This document shows positions 51,826 through 59,458 of a DNA stretch of 64,000 bases, one piece after another. The notes below the pieces were generated by a model. The model was given only the letters and a program-made list of their open reading frames with translations, made no database searches and was not told the origin of the DNA. Both the position numbers and the translations under genes were made by a program. The DNA is from Pseudoalteromonas sp. MEBiC 03607 (GTDB lineage: Bacteria; Pseudomonadota; Gammaproteobacteria; Enterobacterales; Alteromonadaceae). The DNA lies in NCBI RefSeq assembly GCF_004792295.1, contig NZ_SRRY01000001.1:2676501-2740500 (forward strand). The letters run 5' to 3'. Numbering within the stretch: the stretch's first letter is position 1; every line of letters begins with the position of its first letter.

Positions 51826-52641
51826 TTAAATGCTTGGGCATGCGGGGTGCTCAGTCAGTACTTGAGTAATTATTTGTCCAAATTGCTGGTGTTGTTGTTC
51901 GGTGATAGCAAAAGCAGCATTGTAAGCAAGGGTATCTGCAAGCTCACCAGTTATAACTTCATAAAAAGTCATCGCGGTAAGTAAGTGCCCTGCATCTGAA
52001 GCATGATTACCATCTGCGCTGTAAAAATTAAGCTCAGGTAATGCGGCAATTGCTTTGTCCCAAACTAAGCCGATAGGTGCTACACAGCTTTTTTCTTTTT
52101 TGCTAATCGACAGATGCAATTGATAAACAAGCTCGCCTTCTTTGCTATCGCCACGCTGTGGATGTTCTGGAAACAAAATAGGTGTGATATCCAGCTCTTT
52201 TGCACTTGCAATCAAACGCTCCGCCTCACTCGTAGAATAATTCACAGAGCCAGACTGAGAATACTTTTGACCTTGAAAAATAGCATGGCTCCAATTGTCT
52301 TGCTGTAGCTTTTCAACATTGCCAGATGCGTTAACTATCTCATCTAAAAAGCGGCCACTGACGGTAAGGGTTGAAACTTGAGCGTTGGTTAACTCACTGG
52401 AAATGAGCAGTTCAAGCAAGTCTCCTAGTTTAGCGCTATGGCTATTGCCATAAATAATAATTTGATAGTCAGCACTACCACTATTATCGACAAGCCCAAC
52501 ACTTGTATCGGGTGTTGAGCTGTTAGTTTCATCCACTTTTATTGATTCATTTTTTGCGCTTGAACCACATGCAACGAGACTAATTGAAAAGGCGAGTAAC
52601 AAATAGCATCGAAATGACCTAATAAACTTAGCGATTATCAT
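51826..52641 (-). CDS. SGNH-hydrolase-like lipoprotein
   Basis: 271 residues. Lipobox LVAC (C25). The start of the mature fold reads IIIYGNSHSAKLGDLLE, with S68 in the place of the GDSL/GNSH nucleophile; near the end DGNHASDAGHLLTA gives D210 and H213, the expected catalytic pair. The middle has IFQGQKYSQSGS. An envelope esterase or carbohydrate deacetylase is likely; substrate unknown. It is downstream of lepB on the same strand after 83 bases. Confidence 0.75.
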   Translation of the reverse strand: MIIAKFIRSFRCYLLLAFSISLVACGSSAKNESIKVDETNSSTPDTSVGLVDNSGSADYQIIIYGNSHSAKLGDLLELLISSELTNAQVSTLTVSGRFLDEIVNASGNVEKLQQDNWSHAIFQGQKYSQSGSVNYSTSEAERLIASAKELDITPILFPEHPQRGDSKEGELVYQLHLSISKKEKSCVAPIGLVWDKAIAALPELNFYSADGNHASDAGHLLTAMTFYEVITGELADTLAYNAAFAITEQQHQQFGQIITQVLTEHPACPSI

Positions 52642-52724
52642 ACTTTACCTTTTGGCTTATTATTTTTATGTCTTCAATATTGAGACATAAAACTATAAAT
52701 TGCCAATTTTTGTACGGATTTTTG

Positions 52725-53384
52725 CTAAGGTGCTAAGTATAAATCATGCAAAACCCGCTCTTTTCGAGGTAAGTAATAATCATCATAATCGAGTGATACA
52801 AGCACTCTTTTAGCTTTACCTAATAACTCACTGCGAGGCACTAAGCCAATTACTCGCGAGTCTGCACTATTATCGCGGTTATCACCCATCGCTAAATACA
52901 TGTCCTTGGGGATAACGACAGGTGCAAAATGCTGCATCACCGAGGGCGTTTTTGATACCTGAATAGCGTGCTGAACACCGGCAAGGTTTTCAATGAGTAT
53001 CTGCTGCTCTTGCTTATCATCAGTTAATGCGTAATCAAGTGCTTTACCGTTAATGATTAATTTGTTATCTACTAATGTCACTGTATCGCCCGGCACGCCA
53101 ATAACACGCTTTATTAAGCGATTATTTGCAGCCTTAGAATCAAATACAATGATATCACCGGCTTTTGGCTCATCTGTGCGCATTAGCGAAATATGACTAA
53201 ATGGCACACGCAGATCATAAGCCATTTTATCCGTTAAAATTCGATCCCCTTCAACGATGGTCGGGTTCATTGAACCTGTTGGCACTTCATACCAATCAGC
53301 CACCGCACTTCTAAAAACACTCATCAAGCAGATAAATAAAATCAAAGAGCGGTTATTTTTCCATACTTTCAAAAGCCAGTTCAT
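52725..53384 (-). CDS. Signal peptidase I, single-anchor type
   Basis: 219 residues with one N-terminal membrane helix. Catalytic serine S38 in VPTGSMNPT, general-base lysine K92 in NRLIKRVIGVPGD, and box E GDNRDNSADSR are all present, so it should be active. The canonical LepB of this group has two anchors and lies in lepA-lepB-rnc; this gene is shorter and is a probable paralogue. It may process a special set of secreted proteins. It is divergent from the membrane protein/XRE pair. Confidence 0.9.
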   Translation of the reverse strand: MNWLLKVWKNNRSLILFICLMSVFRSAVADWYEVPTGSMNPTIVEGDRILTDKMAYDLRVPFSHISLMRTDEPKAGDIIVFDSKAANNRLIKRVIGVPGDTVTLVDNKLIINGKALDYALTDDKQEQQILIENLAGVQHAIQVSKTPSVMQHFAPVVIPKDMYLAMGDNRDNSADSRVIGLVPRSELLGKAKRVLVSLDYDDYYLPRKERVLHDLYLAP

Positions 53385-53487
53385 ATTCGTTCCTTATTTG
53401 TTGTTTGTTTTCATAAGAGCCACTGCGGTTCGAATTAGTTCTTAACTAAATGTAACGAAATACGTCAATGATAAAAATATCATACAT

Positions 53488-53509
53488 GATGTCAAAATTA
53501 TTTGACATC
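53488..53509. promoter_or_regulatory. Palindromic operator overlapping the -35 of the XRE operon
   Basis: GATGTCAAA, four bases ATTA, then TTTGACATC: a perfect 9+9 inverted repeat. Its right half contains the TTGACA of the promoter at 53502-53530, so a bound protein would block transcription. The XRE protein encoded downstream is the obvious candidate. Confidence 0.6.
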
Positions 53510-53530
53510 ACAAGTAATGAGTAGTTTACT
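53502..53530 (+). promoter_or_regulatory. Promoter of membrane protein/XRE pair
   Basis: TTGACA (53502-53507) is a perfect -35; 17 bases on is TTTACT (53525-53530). The first gene starts 40 bases further. Confidence 0.6.
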
Positions 53531-53569
53531 TAACATCAAGTCAAATATTTTTTACATTGGATAATAACG

Positions 53570-54028
53570 ATGAGCTACAAAGAAATGACAATTTGGGGCA
53601 CCTTGGTGGTAACCATTGGCCTTTTAAGCTATTACCTTTTAGGGATTAATTCACTTCAAGCTGCAGGTGAGCTTAACCAAGATACAATGGTGTCTTATTT
53701 GTATGAGGTTGTTGTAGTAGCGGTGATCTTAGAGATCATTATGCAATCTCTGCTTGCGGGTATTAAACACAAAGAAGCAGACTTGGGGGATGATGAGCGC
53801 GATAAGCTTATTGAGCTAAAAAGCACCAAACTTGGTCATTGGTTTTGCTCTGCAATTATCTTAATGTGTGTATTTTTAACAACGCAAATTGAGCGTGTGT
53901 CTGGACGTATGCTGTTACCTGAGGTCTCTGATCTATATAATATTATGCACTTTCTTATTATTGGTTTTTTAGTGAGTGAAATTATTACTATTGCTAGCAA
54001 AGCGTATTTATATCGAAGAGACAGCTAA
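53570..54028 (+). CDS. Four-helix membrane protein of regulator pair
   Basis: 152 residues with four hydrophobic helices (about 8-27, 41-63, 90-107, 122-145) and an acidic-basic cytoplasmic loop (KHKEADLGDDERDKLIELKS) between helices two and three. The DDERD-I-KS loop resembles small DUF2178-like proteins that pair with an XRE regulator; I am not certain of the family. It stops directly before the regulator start with no gap, so the two are co-translated. Possibly the regulator's sensor. Confidence 0.72.
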   Translation: MSYKEMTIWGTLVVTIGLLSYYLLGINSLQAAGELNQDTMVSYLYEVVVVAVILEIIMQSLLAGIKHKEADLGDDERDKLIELKSTKLGHWFCSAIILMCVFLTTQIERVSGRMLLPEVSDLYNIMHFLIIGFLVSEIITIASKAYLYRRDS

Positions 54029-54235
54029 ATGACAAAACAGCTCAGTAATACCATTCGAGAACTTCGATTTCATCACAATGAAATGACGCAACAAGCATTA
54101 GCAGAGGCTGTTGGTGTTTCAAGGCAAACCATTGTAGCAATTGAAAAAGGTAAATATTCCCCCTCTCTTGAGGTGGCTTTTAAGATTGCACAGTTGTTTG
54201 ATAAAAAACTGGACGACGTGTTTTCGTATCAATAA
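54029..54235 (+). CDS. XRE-family HTH regulator, YozG-like
   Basis: 68 residues, just a helix-turn-helix domain: ELRFHHNEMTQQALAEAVGVSRQTIVAIEKGKYSPSLEVA (read in pieces, about 11-50), ending KKLDDVFSY. This is the short single-domain type usually autoregulated. It follows the membrane protein gene without a gap. The palindrome at 53488-53509 over the shared promoter is its probable target. Confidence 0.9.
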   Translation: MTKQLSNTIRELRFHHNEMTQQALAEAVGVSRQTIVAIEKGKYSPSLEVAFKIAQLFDKKLDDVFSYQ

Positions 54236-54242
54236 TACTAAC

Positions 54243-54274
54243 AAAAAAGGTTAGCCAAATAGCTAACCTTTTTT
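54243..54274. terminator. Bidirectional terminator after XRE gene
   Basis: AAGGTTAGC and GCTAACCTT pair around six bases, with A runs before and T6 after. It also serves the convergent DUF2999 gene. Confidence 0.9.
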
Positions 54275-54293
54275 CAATTCGAATCATTCAATT

Positions 54294-54554
54294 TTATGAC
54301 TGCTGATTTTTGAACTGCGCTTTGGCTTGTTCAACTTCATCATCACTGATGCCAACTGATTCAGCCGCTTCTTTAATAAGGTGTGGCTGAGTCATCACTA
54401 ATGCCATCAGTTGCTGGAGCTTCTCTGGTGGAATACCTAACTGTTGAACCAAACCCATTGCCATCATTGGGTTTTCCATAAACGCTTGGAACAGCTCACG
54501 CACTTTTTCGTCACTGACATTGTGCTCTTTGAGCATTGCAATAATTGGGTTCAT
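54294..54554 (-). CDS. DUF2999-like small protein
   Basis: 86 residues, no membrane or export signal. It reads MNPIIAMLKEHNVSDEKV, then LGIPPEKLQQLMALVM, the pattern I remember for DUF2999 in Vibrio and Shewanella. Helical and Met/Gln-rich; function unknown. Single gene with a shared terminator. Confidence 0.75.
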   Translation of the reverse strand: MNPIIAMLKEHNVSDEKVRELFQAFMENPMMAMGLVQQLGIPPEKLQQLMALVMTQPHLIKEAAESVGISDDEVEQAKAQFKNQQS

Positions 54555-54607
54555 ACTAACCTTTACTTTTAACTACTAATAAAACCAATAATATGGGCAA
54601 ATTGCTG

Positions 54608-55570
54608 TTATTCAACTAACAGAACCACTTTTCCCGAATTTTCGTTGTTATCTAAAATGCGGTGCGCCTCATTTGCCTCTTGCCAATTTAAGGTTTTATA
54701 GATATTGCAATCGAACAACCCTTTAGCCAAATCATCATAAAAGCGCAATATAAACTGCTCTTTTAAATCGCGCTTAAATTCAATTGAACGGTTACGTAAC
54801 GTTGATGCATGAAATGAAATTCGCTTACTAAGTAGCCTTGCAAAGTCAACCTCAGCAAAGCGTGCATCTAAAAATGCTAACATCACAATTTGGCAATCCA
54901 TGGCTGCAACAGCAGCATTTTTATTTAAATAGCTTCCTGATACAGGATCAACAATGGTATTGGCCTGTAAATTATTGGCTTTAAAATATTCTACAAAGTC
55001 GGTGGTTTTATAATTGATAGTATGGTCTGCGCCAAGCTGCTTGGCATGCTCGCACTTTTCATCGCTACCCGCGGTAATCACTACTTGAGCGCCTGCGCGC
55101 TTTGCCATTTGAATTGCCGCACCACCTACACCACTGGCTCCCGCATGGATCAGTGCCGTTTGCCCCGCTTTGAGCTGACCAAATTGAAATAAGGCAGAAA
55201 AAGCCGTTAAGTATACTTCACTGATAGCAGCGCCCTGTGCCATTGTCATTTCATCTGGTAACGGCATGACTTGCGCTGCATCAACGGCAACATACTCGCT
55301 GTAAGCACCGCCCGCACACAAGGCAAAAACGCGTTTATTAAGCCAGTCACCGGATACTGCACTACCTTGCTCAACAATGGTACCGGCGCATTCTAAACCT
55401 AATATTTCACTGTCACCTTTGGGTGCTGGATATTTGCCCTGTCGCTGTAAACAATCTGCGCGATTAACGCCGATCGCCGCTACAGCAATAAGAACTTCGT
55501 TATCTTTTAGAGTTGGTTTATCTGTTTGCGCAAAATGTAACTGTGAGTCTTCGTGCTTAATATAACGCAT
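54608..55570 (-). CDS. NAD(P)H:quinone oxidoreductase, PIG3-like MDR family
   Basis: 320 residues. Medium-chain dehydrogenase fold without the catalytic zinc. AAIGVNRADCLQRQGKYP is the N-terminal quinone-oxidoreductase signature. The nucleotide-binding motif is LIHAGASGVGGAAIQMAK (about 139-156). QGAAISEVYLTAFSALFQF matches the TP53I3/PIG3 group. It probably reduces quinones with NADPH. It is nine bases upstream-coupled to the small secreted protein gene before it. Confidence 0.9.
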   Translation of the reverse strand: MRYIKHEDSQLHFAQTDKPTLKDNEVLIAVAAIGVNRADCLQRQGKYPAPKGDSEILGLECAGTIVEQGSAVSGDWLNKRVFALCAGGAYSEYVAVDAAQVMPLPDEMTMAQGAAISEVYLTAFSALFQFGQLKAGQTALIHAGASGVGGAAIQMAKRAGAQVVITAGSDEKCEHAKQLGADHTINYKTTDFVEYFKANNLQANTIVDPVSGSYLNKNAAVAAMDCQIVMLAFLDARFAEVDFARLLSKRISFHASTLRNRSIEFKRDLKEQFILRFYDDLAKGLFDCNIYKTLNWQEANEAHRILDNNENSGKVVLLVE

Positions 55571-55578
55571 ATCACCTT

Positions 55579-55971
55579 CTATTTAATTCGTTGCCAGACC
55601 TCAGCTTCGACTAATTTGCCACTTTCATACAAGGTGTGGTGCCACAAGTCACCTTCTATTTTGTAATCAAATGCCATAGTCTTGCCAAGTAATGAAGGTA
55701 CATTACCATAGGAAAAAGTTTCGATAAATTGCTGGTCTTGCAAAACATATTTGCCGCCACCAGCATAATGAAAGTTGCCTTGCTTTTGAGTGATATAACT
55801 AAAATGACTGGGCGTAATCAGTTTAACTGAGGTTATTTCTGGCGCTTTTGCCGTCACATAGCCGTCATTGGTCGCATATTTACCTTCAACAAATTGCCAA
55901 CTACCCAGTAACGGATTGGCGCTTACCATGGACGAAATAAATAAACTCGATAAAAACAGTGTGTTTTTCAT
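55579..55971 (-). CDS. Small secreted lipocalin-like protein
   Basis: 130 residues with a signal peptide (1-18, SMVSA|NP). The mature part starts LLGSWQFVEG and contains SVKLITPSHFSYI and GGGKYVLQDQQFIETFSY, a beta-rich lipocalin-like or DUF4488-like layout. Role unknown. It is eight bases before the quinone reductase gene and 49 bases after aceK, so it may be read with either. Confidence 0.7.
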   Translation of the reverse strand: MKNTLFLSSLFISSMVSANPLLGSWQFVEGKYATNDGYVTAKAPEITSVKLITPSHFSYITQKQGNFHYAGGGKYVLQDQQFIETFSYGNVPSLLGKTMAFDYKIEGDLWHHTLYESGKLVEAEVWQRIK

Positions 55972-56020
55972 AGTGCGTTCCTTAGCTTTTTAAACAGCAT
56001 ACGCTAACACTATGTTCCTA

Positions 56021-57850
56021 TTAAACAGTTGTAGAGTGAGATTTTTTCATTTGAGCTCTCATCGAAGAAAAACGCCAAGACTGTTTATAAGGATATACAT
56101 CAAGCAATTGCCCATCGTTTATAGCCGCTTGGAGTTGCTGCCACATAGTAGCTGTAAATATATCTTGATGGGCTGCATTAAAGTGCTCAAACGCCCGCTT
56201 ATTTGCGCTAAAAAAGATTTTAAACTGGCTCGGAAATATGTCGTTTTCGGCAATATCGAAGTAGCTCTCGCTACTGAGTTCATCCAATGAATCCTCGGTT
56301 TTTGGCAGCTCTCTAAATTGACACTCTGTCAAAGGGCAAATTTCATCGTAGTCATAGAACACCACTCTTCCCCAACGGGTTACACCAAAGTTTTTCATCA
56401 GCATATCACCGGGAAAGATATTAGCCCCCGCGAGCTCTTTTATTGCCTTACCGTAATCAACCATAACTTGCTGCAGTTTTCGCTCATCACAGTCGTTGAT
56501 GTACAAATTAAGCGGTGTCATTTTGCGCTCTACATACACATGGCGCAAAATAAGTGCATTTCCCGAAATCACTAGGCTATCAGCAATTTGCTGCTGCATT
56601 GTTTCTATAAGCTCTTCACTAAATCGGCTTAAATCAAATGCTAAATAACGAAATTCATGGGTATCAACTAGCCGGCCTACTCGGTCGGCTTGTTTAACAA
56701 AGTCGTATTTAGCCATCACCTGCTGTTTGGTAGCCGTTTTTGGTGCGCTAAATTTATCTTTAATGACCTTGTACACATAATCTGAGCCTGGGGTGGTAAA
56801 TACCAGCATCACCATGCCCGGCGTCCCCGGCGCAAGTGTGTATTTATCATCAACGGGGCTATTACGCGTAGTATCAACTTTGTAACGATAAAACTCGGTT
56901 TTCGCGTGTTTGATAAAGCCTATGGCATTAAACAACTCAAAGCGTTGCTTATGAGGCATTAAAACACTGAGGTAATCAACGTATCGGGCGGGTTGGTCAG
57001 TATCGACCATAAAATATGTACGCGCAAAGCCAAACAACAAGCTTAGTTGATCAGCTCCCATCATCACAGCATCAATGTGCAGACCTTTTTCACTGTTTAA
57101 TAGCGCAATCGCAAATGGCATGTTATCGCCATTTTTCGCAATACAGCGACCTATGATGTAACAGGCTTTATTTCTAAAAAACAATGAATTAGCGTATTCA
57201 ATATAGCCATCGTTAAGAGCAAGCAGCTCATAAACTTGTGGGCATTGCTGTTTTGCTCCAGCAATCAAGGTGCGCTGTAACATGGCAACATCATCAGCAA
57301 AGTTAGCGTATTGTGAGCGAAACACATGACGTTTGATCAAGCTGCTGATGGCAGTTTCAAAGCCATTTTGCAGGGAAATACGGCTAACCAATGAATCAAA
57401 GGGCCTTGGCCCCAATTGATAGCGCGCTTTTAGTACAAACAAGTGCACATTGCGGATTTTTCGAGAGTCCCAGATTGCACCGAAGGTTGAATTAAAAAAC
57501 GTATGAGCAATGGGCTGATTTTCGTGGCTTTGCACCATCTCTGCGTATATTTGTTTGGCTAATAGCCAAAGCGCTGGGTCGTCCACTTCACTATAAGCAA
57601 TAATTTTTACCGCTTGGCTTACCTTTTTGACTTGCCCCTCGTAAACCTGCAATCGCGATTTCATAGCCCCTTGAACTTGATGCCACTGGCGCTGTTCAAA
57701 GCGACTTTGCGCACCGAGGGTAATATTTAAAAACTCTGCAAACATAGCCTCAAAGCCAGCATACACCGCACGGGCAAGCTTAGTCGCTACGACCTGATTT
57801 AACTGTTCGCTGTGTGATTTAACAGCCAAATTTGAACTCTGCTGTGGCAT
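56021..57850 (-). CDS. aceK: AceK, isocitrate dehydrogenase kinase/phosphatase
   Basis: 609 residues, close to the E. coli 578. Bifunctional enzyme that phosphorylates and dephosphorylates Icd to steer isocitrate into the glyoxylate shunt. Typical C-terminal text: ERKMTPLNLYI, then NIFPGDMLMKNFGVTRWGRVVFYDYDEICPLTE in parts (about 466-498), containing the kinase catalytic aspartates and metal-binding residues. In E. coli it follows aceBA; here no glyoxylate gene is adjacent, but its substrate icd is 1.6 kb away. Divergent from the LysR gene. Confidence 0.96.
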   Translation of the reverse strand: MPQQSSNLAVKSHSEQLNQVVATKLARAVYAGFEAMFAEFLNITLGAQSRFEQRQWHQVQGAMKSRLQVYEGQVKKVSQAVKIIAYSEVDDPALWLLAKQIYAEMVQSHENQPIAHTFFNSTFGAIWDSRKIRNVHLFVLKARYQLGPRPFDSLVSRISLQNGFETAISSLIKRHVFRSQYANFADDVAMLQRTLIAGAKQQCPQVYELLALNDGYIEYANSLFFRNKACYIIGRCIAKNGDNMPFAIALLNSEKGLHIDAVMMGADQLSLLFGFARTYFMVDTDQPARYVDYLSVLMPHKQRFELFNAIGFIKHAKTEFYRYKVDTTRNSPVDDKYTLAPGTPGMVMLVFTTPGSDYVYKVIKDKFSAPKTATKQQVMAKYDFVKQADRVGRLVDTHEFRYLAFDLSRFSEELIETMQQQIADSLVISGNALILRHVYVERKMTPLNLYINDCDERKLQQVMVDYGKAIKELAGANIFPGDMLMKNFGVTRWGRVVFYDYDEICPLTECQFRELPKTEDSLDELSSESYFDIAENDIFPSQFKIFFSANKRAFEHFNAAHQDIFTATMWQQLQAAINDGQLLDVYPYKQSWRFSSMRAQMKKSHSTTV

Positions 57851-57955
57851 TATTTTTATCGCTTATGCTGATTATTTTAGTTGCCTTGTTTACACACAAT
57901 AGCAAGCGCGCTTTAATTTAGGTAATTAATAAAGATAATAAATAAGATTGATCAA

Positions 57956-58903
57956 ATGAATATTAGACACGTCGACCTCAACCTATTGGTGTATTTAAAT
58001 GTCCTCATTGATGAACAAAGTGTGTCTAAAGCCGCCAATAAACTGGCTTTGACTCAACCTGCAATGAGTAACGCCCTTAAGCGTTTACGTGATTTGTTTG
58101 ATGATCCATTATTAGTGAGAGCCGCTGGCACAATGACGCCAACCGCAAAAGCGCTCAGCCTTAAACCCGAAATAGAATCACTGTTAAAAATGGCCGAAGA
58201 AATTACTCAGCCAAGTGAGGTCTTCGACCCGAGCACCGCAAATATTACGTTTCGCATCATGGCAAACGACTACTTAGAATCAACGCTTATTGCGCCGTTT
58301 ATTACCCAGCAGCTAGCAAAAAATCCGGGGCTTAATTTTGATATTTTGAGCCCAAGCGATGTTAACCTTCAGGATATGGAAAAAGGCACCATCGACCTTG
58401 CTATTAACCGCTTTAACGGCCTGCCCCGCTCATTCCATCAAGCCAGTGTGTGGCGCGACAATTACTGCTGCTTAACACACCCAGACAACCCTTATTTACA
58501 ACAGCAAAACCTCCAAGGCTACCTTGCACAAGAGCACATTTGGGTGAATCGGGCTGGTTGGGGCGTAGAAGCGGCCGTGACGAATAAATCAGGCAGCCAA
58601 AAACTCGGCTGGGTCGATGAGGCCTTATGGCAACTAGAACAAACCCGCAATATTCGTGTATTCACCCGCCATTACATGGTGGCAAGCTTGCTGTGCCAAT
58701 CACCAAAACTTATCGCCACACTCCCTCGCCGCCAAGCCATGTTATTAGCAAAACACACTGATTTGGTGATAAGTCCAGTGCCATTTCAAATAGTTCCTAT
58801 TGAAGTGAAAATGTTATGGAGCCCTTTGTTACATCACGCAAACCCGCACCAGTGGCTGCGCAGAGAGCTACTTGCCTTTGCCGGTACGGTGGCTGATCGC
58901 TAA
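57956..58903 (+). CDS. LysR-family transcriptional regulator
   Basis: 315 residues. N-terminal winged HTH: LNLLVYLNVLIDEQSVSKA then LTQPAMSNALKRLRDLFDDPLL (about 8-52); effector domain about 90-305. The layout is that of the NodD/LeuO-like branch with the RHVDLNLL start. A TTGATCAA palindrome abuts its start codon, and a larger one lies 11 bases after its stop, in front of the next gene on the same strand. It probably controls that gene; the ligand is unknown. Confidence 0.9.
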   Translation: MNIRHVDLNLLVYLNVLIDEQSVSKAANKLALTQPAMSNALKRLRDLFDDPLLVRAAGTMTPTAKALSLKPEIESLLKMAEEITQPSEVFDPSTANITFRIMANDYLESTLIAPFITQQLAKNPGLNFDILSPSDVNLQDMEKGTIDLAINRFNGLPRSFHQASVWRDNYCCLTHPDNPYLQQQNLQGYLAQEHIWVNRAGWGVEAAVTNKSGSQKLGWVDEALWQLEQTRNIRVFTRHYMVASLLCQSPKLIATLPRRQAMLLAKHTDLVISPVPFQIVPIEVKMLWSPLLHHANPHQWLRRELLAFAGTVADR

Positions 58904-58913
58904 AAACAACATA

Positions 58914-58932
58914 ATATTGATAAAATCAATAT
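58914..58932. promoter_or_regulatory. Probable LysR-type operator
   Basis: ATATTGAT, AAA, then ATCAATAT form a perfect interrupted palindrome containing the T-N11-A pattern of LysR regulators. It ends six bases before a promoter-like -35, the usual activator position. Confidence 0.55.
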
Positions 58933-58938
58933 CAGTTA

Positions 58939-58966
58939 TTGAAAACAACAATTTCATAAATAATGA
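58939..58966 (+). promoter_or_regulatory. Promoter of Cys/His-rich protein gene
   Basis: TTGAAA (58939-58944) and TAATGA (58961-58966) with 16 bases between, just downstream of the LysR-type palindrome. Confidence 0.5.
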
Positions 58967-59008
58967 GTGAAGGGCTAGAGTGAAGTTAAGCACATAAACA
59001 AAGAGAAA

Positions 59009-59458
59009 ATGATTATGGAAACTTCAGCGCAATTCACTCAACAGGACGGCCTTTACATCAATGGTCAATTACACTCATTCATCGAGCAGCAGCTTTGTAA
59101 AAAAAGCGATTTAGCTTGCGAAGAAATTTACCAAACACTGGCAACAATGGTTGATGAGTTTGGCTGCCAATGCCGTAAAACCAAACATCAAGATGATGAT
59201 GTTTTACAAGCAGACACACTGTTAAAAGCATATAGCACAGTACGTACTCACCCGCATTGTCATGTAGATGCGCAAACTACAACCGCAGTACTCGATGAAT
59301 ACTGTTGCCAAGTACCGGCAATTTTAGTGGTAGCGTTAATGGACACATTAACAGGCATAACAAGTAACGAACCAGGTGCAGAGCACATTTACCAACGTGC
59401 AGCACAGTTAACAGGTAAACCATGTGTCTACGCAGTTAAAAGCGCCAATGCCGCTTAA
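59009..59458 (+). CDS. Cys/His-rich cytoplasmic protein, unknown
   Basis: 149 residues (147 if the second ATG at 59015 is used). No signal peptide or membrane helix. It is rich in cysteine and histidine: C30, C37, the CQC pair (C53, C55), HPHCH near 82-86, a CC pair (C99-C100) and C138. This looks able to bind a metal or respond to redox state. I do not recognise the family. It follows a LysR gene and its probable operator, and its last four bases overlap the convergent icd. Confidence 0.6.
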   Translation: MIMETSAQFTQQDGLYINGQLHSFIEQQLCKKSDLACEEIYQTLATMVDEFGCQCRKTKHQDDDVLQADTLLKAYSTVRTHPHCHVDAQTTTAVLDEYCCQVPAILVVALMDTLTGITSNEPGAEHIYQRAAQLTGKPCVYAVKSANAA

